From the NCBI GenBank assembly GCA_029260755.1, contig JAJDCQ010000107.1, positions 1 to 64,000 of the forward strand: a stretch of 64,000 nucleotides of DNA. Direction: 5' to 3'. The notes under the pieces are model-generated. The model had not been told where the DNA came from, did not search any database, and saw nothing but the letters and a program-made list of their open reading frames with translations. Positions 59,013 through 64,000 of the stretch are shown in pieces. The DNA is from Planctomycetota bacterium. GTDB taxonomy: Bacteria > Planctomycetota > J058 > JAJDCQ01. The first letter of the stretch is position 1; each line of letters opens with the position of its first letter. The position numbers and the translations under genes were made by a program.

Positions 59013-60713
59013 ATGGTGAACGCGAACGACGCGGTCGGCTGGACCGCCGCGAACACGCAGGAGGCGCTCTCCGACCCGGTGACGCCGCTCACCTGGACGT
59101 TTCTCGTCCCGTTCATCGAGCGGGGCCGGCGCGAGCTCTTCACCGCCGCCGGGTTCGATGAGATCGACGGCGCCTACCTCCGCCTGATCGCCGGGCGCGC
59201 CTACTTCAACCCCGACTACTTCCGATCGTTCCTCGCGCAGCTGCCGGGCGTGCCGACCGACATCTTCGACGCGCTGATCTTCGGCGAGGGGCGACCCGAG
59301 GTCGACTTCCTCCTCCCCGAGTGGACGCCGCGGACGCTCCGCGCGGCGCTCCTCCTCGCCGCGGCGCGCCTCGGCGCCGATCCCGACGCCCTCGCCCGGT
59401 CGGCCGCGCGCGCCGACGAGGCGATGCGCCGGCTCGGACGCCACGGGCCGCGCGGCCTCTCGGGCCCCGCGCTCCTTGCCCGCGTCGACGCGATCATGCC
59501 CGAGGTCGAGCGCGTCCTGCGGCTGCACGTCCTCGCCACGGCGCTCGCCGGAGCGTCGTATCTCCTGCTCGACATTGCGCTTCGAGCGTTCGGCGTCGGC
59601 CACGCCCGCAACCTCCCCGCGCGGATCGTCGCGGGGGCCCGTCCGAGCGCGCAAAGCCTATGCAACGCGAGGCTCTGGGAGATCCTCGACTCGCCGCCGG
59701 GCGCCGGCCGCGAGGAGGCGCTCGACCGGTTCCTCGAGCGGTTCGGGCATCGATCCGAGAAGGAGGCCGAGCTCGCCGCGCCGCGCTGGTCCGAGGACCC
59801 GACGTTCGTCCGCCGCATGGTCGAGGAGGCGTCCGCCGCGCGACGCTCCGTCCATCCGCTCCGTCGCGAGCGGAAGGTCCGCCACCGAGCCCGGGCGCTC
59901 GAGCGGGCGGTCGGACGCGAGATCGCCCGCCGCGGCGGCCCGCTGGAGCGTCTCGTGCCCGCGCGCCGGTTCCTCTACCGCTGGCTCGCGCGGGAGGCGC
60001 GCGCCTACGCGCCCTACCGCGAGGACATGAAGTTCCGCGCCCTCCGCGGGCTGGCGATGGTGCGGGAGACCTTCCTCGTCCTCGGCGAGCGGCTCACGGT
60101 CGCCGGAGCGATCGGCGCGCCCGAGGACGTCTTCTTCCTCGAGGCCGCCGAGGCGCGGGCCGCCGTCGCCGATCTCGATCGGCGGCGGGGAGAGGTCGGC
60201 GCGGGGCTCGCGGACCGGATCATCGACCGACGCGCGCGCCACGAGGCGTTCTGCCGCGTCGAGCCGCCCCGCCGGGTGGTCGCCGGCGGGACGCCCGAGA
60301 CGCTCTACCTCTGGGACGACGCGCGGGTGAGCGCGGGCGTCCTCGGAAGCGAGGCGCCGGCGCCGTCGGTCGGCGGAGGTGGGACGATCGAAGGCGTCGC
60401 CGCCTCGGCGGGCGTCGTCCGCGCCCGCGCCCGCGTGCTCTCGTCGCCCGACGACGGAACGCGCCTGCTCCAGGGCGAGATCGTCGTCGCCCGCGCCCTG
60501 AACGCCGGCTGGACGCCGCTCTTCCTCGCCGCCGGCGGCGCCGTCAGCGACCTCGGCGGCGTCCTCTCCCACGCGGCGATCGTCGCCCGCGAGCTCGGCG
60601 TGCCGCTCGTGACCGCGGCGCGGGATGCGACGCGGCGGATCCGCGATGGAGACCTGGTGGAGGTGGATGGGGATCGGGGCGTCGTTCGGGTGATCGAGAG
60701 CGCCAGAGGTTGA
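59013..60713 (+). CDS. PEP-utilizing enzyme mobile-domain protein without ATP-grasp domain
   Basis: 566 residues from ATG 59013. The N-terminal part opens with NTQEALSDPVTPLTWTFLVP, the start seen in the central region of rifampin phosphotransferase and PEP-synthase-like proteins, followed by a long helical region. The C-terminal swivelling domain is GTIEGVAASAGVVRARARVL, GEIVVARALNAGWTPLFLAA and GGVLSHAAIVARELGVPLVT, with the phosphoryl-carrier His at 520. The ATP-grasp (nucleotide-binding) domain of PEP synthase or Rph is absent and not encoded next to it. It may act with a separate ATP-grasp partner or transfer phosphate between other proteins. Confidence 0.82.
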   Translation: MVNANDAVGWTAANTQEALSDPVTPLTWTFLVPFIERGRRELFTAAGFDEIDGAYLRLIAGRAYFNPDYFRSFLAQLPGVPTDIFDALIFGEGRPEVDFLLPEWTPRTLRAALLLAAARLGADPDALARSAARADEAMRRLGRHGPRGLSGPALLARVDAIMPEVERVLRLHVLATALAGASYLLLDIALRAFGVGHARNLPARIVAGARPSAQSLCNARLWEILDSPPGAGREEALDRFLERFGHRSEKEAELAAPRWSEDPTFVRRMVEEASAARRSVHPLRRERKVRHRARALERAVGREIARRGGPLERLVPARRFLYRWLAREARAYAPYREDMKFRALRGLAMVRETFLVLGERLTVAGAIGAPEDVFFLEAAEARAAVADLDRRRGEVGAGLADRIIDRRARHEAFCRVEPPRRVVAGGTPETLYLWDDARVSAGVLGSEAPAPSVGGGGTIEGVAASAGVVRARARVLSSPDDGTRLLQGEIVVARALNAGWTPLFLAAGGAVSDLGGVLSHAAIVARELGVPLVTAARDATRRIRDGDLVEVDGDRGVVRVIESARG

Positions 60714-60738
60714 TCGCGGTCTTGGAGGGGCGACTTAC

Positions 60739-60832
60739 CTCACGCGAAGGCGCAAAGACGCAAAGGAGCCCCGCCGGATCCGGACCTCGGCCTCAGGCGA
60801 TGCCCCTTTGCGTCTTTGCGCCTTTGCGTGAG
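60739..60832. repeat. Short-period hairpin element E5 (GCAAAG class)
   Basis: Arms 60739-60766 and 60805-60832 are reverse-complementary at 27 of 28 positions. Unit CGCAAAGA/CGCAAAGG at 8 nt; loop 38 nt. It fills the gap between two convergent genes, 26 bp after one stop and 17 bp before the other, so it could serve as a bidirectional terminator. Confidence 0.87.
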
Positions 60833-60849
60833 ACACATCCGTAGCGTCG

Positions 60850-62778
60850 CTACTTCAGCAGCCGCTCCAGCTCCGCCGCCAGGGTCCGAAGCTGGGTCAC
60901 GTGCTCGGGATTCGAGAACGCCGCCTTCGCGATCACGTCGAAGAGCTTCGTTCCCCCCGCGCCGTAGGCGATCCGCTCGCCCTTGCCGACCTTGACGACG
61001 TTGTTGAAGAACGAGGTCGCGTCGACCTCGCCCGACCGTCCGCCGCTGCACACGATCGCGTGGATCGTGATGCCCTTGCGGCGGGCCTTCTTCGCGGCGT
61101 CGTAGGCTCGGTAGCAGTCGCGCGCCTTCGGGGCGGCGTCGCCGATGACGATCGCCACGCGGTTGGCGTCGCGCCGCCAGCGGACCGATCCCTGGAGGAA
61201 CCCGAGCGCCCGGTCGACGCCCTCGGGAACGGTTCCGCCGCCCTTCGCCTCGAGCCTCCGCATCGTCCCGATGAGGCGGGAGGCGTCCTCCTGCGGGTCG
61301 AGGTGGCCGGTCACCCGGTCGCCGTAGGTGATCAGCCCGATCCGGAAGTTCGGGACGAGGCCGGTCGCGAGGCGCGAGGCGCTCTCGACGCTGGCGGTGA
61401 GGCTCGGGAAGACGCGGCCCATCGACTCGGTCGCGTCGAGCGCGATCATGACGTCGGTCCCGGCCTTCTCGGCCGTGACGATCGCGTCGTGGAGCTCGGC
61501 GCCGATCGCCGTCCGGAAGGCGCCCTCGTCGTCGCGCTCGACCGTCTTGCCGGTGCGCCGCCGCGATGATCCCTTTCGACCGTTGGTCGCCTCGGGCGGC
61601 GCCTCCGGCGCCGGCGTCGCGCCCGCGGGGGCGGTCCGGCGCGGGGCGGTCGGCTCGGGTCGGGTCGGCTTCTTCGGGATGCCGCGGAGCGCCTTGGTGC
61701 TCCAGCGATACCAGTCCGACGCCTTCGGACCGAGGTCCTCGCCGGCGATCGTCGTGAGCGCCCGCCGCGCGTGGCGGCGGGCGTCGACGTGCTCGTGCTC
61801 GAGCGCGTCGATGAGGAGCTCGACCAGCCCGCGACCGCCGATGTCGAGGAGCTCGCGGTCGCGCCGCTGCGCGAGGAGCGCCAGGGCGAAGCGCTGGACG
61901 AGCACGTCGTCGGCGCCCGCGGCCTCGGTCAGGCCGGAGACGGCGTCGCCGGTCGGCATCCGTCCGAGCCCCTGCACGGCGAGGAGGCGGAGGAGCCGCA
62001 CCTCGGAGCCGAGGCCCCAGGTCAGGCCGGTGACCGCGTCGGCCTGCTCGGGCGACGGCGGCGGCGGCGCGCCGGGCCGGCGCGGCGTCGGGGCCGGAGT
62101 CGCTCCGGGGCGACGACGTCCGGGCGTCGGCGTCGCGCCGGGGCGGCCGGTGCCGCCGGGCGTGCCGGCCGAGCCGCTCCCCGGAGGCCCGCCGGGGACG
62201 GGCGGCGCCGCGATCGGCCCGCCCTCGATGCCCGACCCCTTGCAGCGCTTGCACGGGTCCGGCAGCCAGCCGACGCCGGTGCATCGGGCGCATGCGTCCT
62301 TCTTGGTGCCCTCGCAGGCGGCGCACGTCCGCCGGCCGTTGTCGCGGCAGGCGATGCACTTGAGCTTGCCGCCGTCGCAGGCGGGGCAGTCGCCCCAGTG
62401 CGCCTTGATCCGCCACTTGCCGAGCACCTTGCGGACCTGGCCGCCGGGCGCGTTGCCGGTGCGGAGGCGCGGGTTCTCGACGATCTGCTCGGGCACCCAG
62501 ACCTTGCCGCGCCGCTGGCTCGTCGCGCAGCGGGCGCAGGTCGGCTTGCCGTCCTTGCAGGTCTGGCAGGACACCTTGCCGCGCCCCGAGCAGACCGCGC
62601 AGCGGATCTTGCCGTGGCCGCGGCAGCCGTCGCACTTCTCGACGCCCTTCCCCTCGCAGGCGCCGCAGTCGGCGGCGTCGGCGGGCGGGGCGGGGATGAG
62701 GAGGATCATCCCGGCGACCGCGACGAGCGTGGCGAGCGCCACGACGATGGCCCGATGGCTCGTGATGGCAGCGATCAT
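60850..62778 (-). CDS. Exported zinc-finger (DnaJ-type CxxC) plus vWA protein
   Basis: 642 residues. GGAGGAGG precedes the ATG, and a signal peptide (AIVVALATLVAVAGMILLIP) is cleaved near PADA. The mature protein opens with ten CxxC motifs of DnaJ zinc-finger style (CGACEGKG, CDGCRGHG, CAVCSGRG to CKRCKGSG, about 38-190). A Pro/Gly linker follows, then a helical, HEAT-like part (about 240-340). The von Willebrand A domain begins at about 430 with the metal-site motif DATES (448-452), LITYGDR and IVIGDAAPKARDC. Its start overlaps the stop of the upstream anti-sigma-like gene (ATGA). An adhesive or chaperone-like envelope role is possible. An exported DnaJ-type finger is unusual. Confidence 0.83.
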   Translation of the reverse strand: MIAAITSHRAIVVALATLVAVAGMILLIPAPPADAADCGACEGKGVEKCDGCRGHGKIRCAVCSGRGKVSCQTCKDGKPTCARCATSQRRGKVWVPEQIVENPRLRTGNAPGGQVRKVLGKWRIKAHWGDCPACDGGKLKCIACRDNGRRTCAACEGTKKDACARCTGVGWLPDPCKRCKGSGIEGGPIAAPPVPGGPPGSGSAGTPGGTGRPGATPTPGRRRPGATPAPTPRRPGAPPPPSPEQADAVTGLTWGLGSEVRLLRLLAVQGLGRMPTGDAVSGLTEAAGADDVLVQRFALALLAQRRDRELLDIGGRGLVELLIDALEHEHVDARRHARRALTTIAGEDLGPKASDWYRWSTKALRGIPKKPTRPEPTAPRRTAPAGATPAPEAPPEATNGRKGSSRRRTGKTVERDDEGAFRTAIGAELHDAIVTAEKAGTDVMIALDATESMGRVFPSLTASVESASRLATGLVPNFRIGLITYGDRVTGHLDPQEDASRLIGTMRRLEAKGGGTVPEGVDRALGFLQGSVRWRRDANRVAIVIGDAAPKARDCYRAYDAAKKARRKGITIHAIVCSGGRSGEVDATSFFNNVVKVGKGERIAYGAGGTKLFDVIAKAAFSNPEHVTQLRTLAAELERLLK

Positions 62779-64000
62779 CGCGACCTCCTCCTCGTCGGCA
62801 CGTTCGAGAGCGCCGCGCGGGCGGCGTTGCGGACATACGGGCTCGGGTCGGCCTCGGCGGCGCGCGCGAGGGCGTCCCGCGCCTCGGGATCGGAGCGGAC
62901 GGCGAGCGCCCACGCGGCGGTCGCCCGCGCGTCGGCGTCGTCGGCGCCCCGCAGGACGCGCTCGAGCGCGGCGCGGGCGCGGTCGCCGTCGAGCTCGGCG
63001 AGCGTGCGGGCGACGCGCTTGCGCAGCTTCGCCGGGAGACGCTCGCTCAGGAGGGCCTCGAGGTCGGGGACGTCGCCGGTCGCGAAGCTCGGCGCGGCGA
63101 GGCTCGCCGCCGGGCCGACGGGCGTCGGGGAGCCCGACCCGTCGTCCTCCGGGATCGGCATCTCGCCACGCGCCCGGGCGGCCGCGGCGCCCTCGATCGC
63201 CGCGAGGGCGTCGAGGCGGGCGAGGAGGCGATCCCGGCGGGCCGTCGCGGGCGGCGAGGCGTCGGCGGTCGTCGTCGTCGCGTCGGTCGTCGTCGATGGG
63301 GGGGCGGTCCGGGTGGGCGGGGCCGGCGCCTCGGGCTCGGTCGTGGTCGGCGCGTCCGCTGGGGGCGCCGTCGGCGAGCCGGCGTCGTCCGTCGCGGACG
63401 GGCTCGCCGCGTCTCGCGGGGTCGCGGTCGGCTCGTCGATCGGGTCGATCGGCCGGGGCGCGTGAGACGCAGCCAGGTCATCGGTCCGATCGGGCGCGCG
63501 CTCGTCGCGCGGGCCGGTCCGCGGAGCGCTCGACGCGTCGTCGCGGGCGACCCGGGCCGGCGCGGCCGGTCGGGCGGGCGCGTCGACGCGCCACGCGATG
63601 GCGAAGCCGGCGAGGGTCGCGGCGGCGGCGAGGGCGACCGAGGCGGCGGCCAGGCGACCCGGCGTGAGCGGTGGGGCGGCCGCGATGGCGGCGTGGCGCC
63701 ACGAGGGCGTCCGCCGGGGCGACGCGACGGGTCGGGCGACCGCGGGCGCCGGAGCGGCGACCGGTTCGATCCGCGTGCGCAGCGCTCCCCAGTCGACGCG
63801 CGCCGCGGCGTGGTCGCCGAGCGCGCGGGCGGTCGACCCGATCCGGTCGATCGACTCGAGGGTCGCGCGGCACGACGCGCACGCCTCGAGGTGCTCCTCG
63901 AGGGCGGCTCGCTGGGCCGGCTCGAGCCAGCCGTCGCGCAGCCCGTCGACGAGGGCGTCGGCGTCCTCGCACGCGAGCGGCTCGCTGGCCTGCGGCAGGG
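62775..64000 (-). CDS. Anti-sigma-like zinc-finger membrane protein with HEAT tail, 5' end outside window
   Basis: About 408 codons are open to the right edge; the start lies beyond it. The visible N-terminus is a zf-HC2-type module, with a Cys in EPLACEDADALVDGL and the HxxxCxxC in EEHLEACASC, as in anti-sigma factors. A linker, a single membrane helix (LAAASVALAAAATLAGFAIA) and a Thr/Pro/Ala-rich external stretch follow. HEAT-like repeats (ARAALERVLRGADDADARAT, PEARDALARAAEADPSPYVR) lie at the C-terminus. An anti-sigma protein holding an ECF sigma factor is the usual role; no sigma gene is in view, perhaps just off the edge. It is coupled by ATGA to the vWA protein. Confidence 0.75.
   Translation of the reverse strand, partial: LPQASEPLACEDADALVDGLRDGWLEPAQRAALEEHLEACASCRATLESIDRIGSTARALGDHAAARVDWGALRTRIEPVAAPAPAVARPVASPRRTPSWRHAAIAAAPPLTPGRLAAASVALAAAATLAGFAIAWRVDAPARPAAPARVARDDASSAPRTGPRDERAPDRTDDLAASHAPRPIDPIDEPTATPRDAASPSATDDAGSPTAPPADAPTTTEPEAPAPPTRTAPPSTTTDATTTTADASPPATARRDRLLARLDALAAIEGAAAARARGEMPIPEDDGSGSPTPVGPAASLAAPSFATGDVPDLEALLSERLPAKLRKRVARTLAELDGDRARAALERVLRGADDADARATAAWALAVRSDPEARDALARAAEADPSPYVRNAARAALSNVPTRRRSR

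Noticed and set aside
1366..60832. CRISPR-like arrays
   Set aside because: Repeat spacing is 6-11 nt with no unique spacers, and no cas gene is present. These are hairpins and microsatellites, not CRISPR.
1..64000. tRNA and rRNA genes, riboswitches
   Set aside because: No cloverleaf, no rRNA core sequence and no recognised riboswitch core was seen on reading both strands. A covariance-model scan would be decisive; a hit would overturn this.

Overview
The window is 64 kb of very GC-rich bacterial DNA (by eye about 70% or more G+C), gene-dense, with strong third-position G/C bias. The content points to Planctomycetota. There are five Hanks-type Ser/Thr kinases with periplasmic or TPR tails, one of them fused to a sulfatase-modifying (FGE) domain. 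There are also HEAT, TPR, FHA and LRR proteins, a prenyltransferase/squalene-cyclase-like secreted protein, secreted EF-hand and low-complexity proteins, and a ComEA-like/cytochrome fusion. The lineage is an inference from gene families. No rRNA, tRNA, CRISPR array, phage or intact insertion sequence was seen.

Layout. 1-3.6 kb: a partial HEAT-repeat gene, a TPR gene and divergent pfkA. 3.6-10.3 kb: two tandem paralogous receptor-like kinases whose DFG motif reads DFD, overlapping by ATGA. 10.3-17.2 kb: a minus-strand kinase-FGE / TPR / unknown cluster, a divergent LRR gene and a secreted Ig-plus-glycosidase-like protein. 17.3-27.5 kb: a REP-like inverted repeat, then a TetR regulator with palindromic operators controlling two membrane-fusion/RND-permease pairs. 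27.5-29.7 kb: a decayed toxin-antitoxin locus (ParE frameshifted), a VOC protein and a small basic protein. 29.8-35.3 kb: a secreted EF-hand protein ending in a clear intrinsic terminator, a beta-propeller protein, an FHA protein, an unknown secreted protein and an alpha/beta hydrolase. 35.7-43.6 kb: a kinase-TPR protein, a prenyltransferase-like protein with a near-consensus promoter, and a sigma-54 activator carrying a degenerate GGDEF domain. 44-53 kb: a Gly/Asn-rich secreted protein, a second kinase-TPR protein, a 24-unit hexanucleotide array and a secreted acidic protein. 53-64 kb: a methyltransferase, the HhH/cytochrome protein, an FMN reductase with fdhD, a PEP-utilizing-domain protein, an exported zinc-finger/vWA protein, and a partial anti-sigma-like HEAT protein.

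The strongest unexplained signal is a set of five intergenic hairpin elements (1366-1454, 35388-35648, 43652-43741, 45644-45795, 60739-60832). Each has arms of about 30 nt built from a short core repeated every 8-11 nt (ATCCGCG, CACGGAG, ACAGATT or GCAAAG), and all lie 26-130 bp downstream of a gene end. Two copies about 42 kb apart, in opposite orientation, also conserve a 25-nt loop. They look like one architectural family made from different sequence alphabets, and no gene in the window explains them.

Numbers come from reading the sequence by hand. Start codons were chosen from ribosome-binding sites, signal peptides, overlaps and operators, and alternatives are given where unclear.
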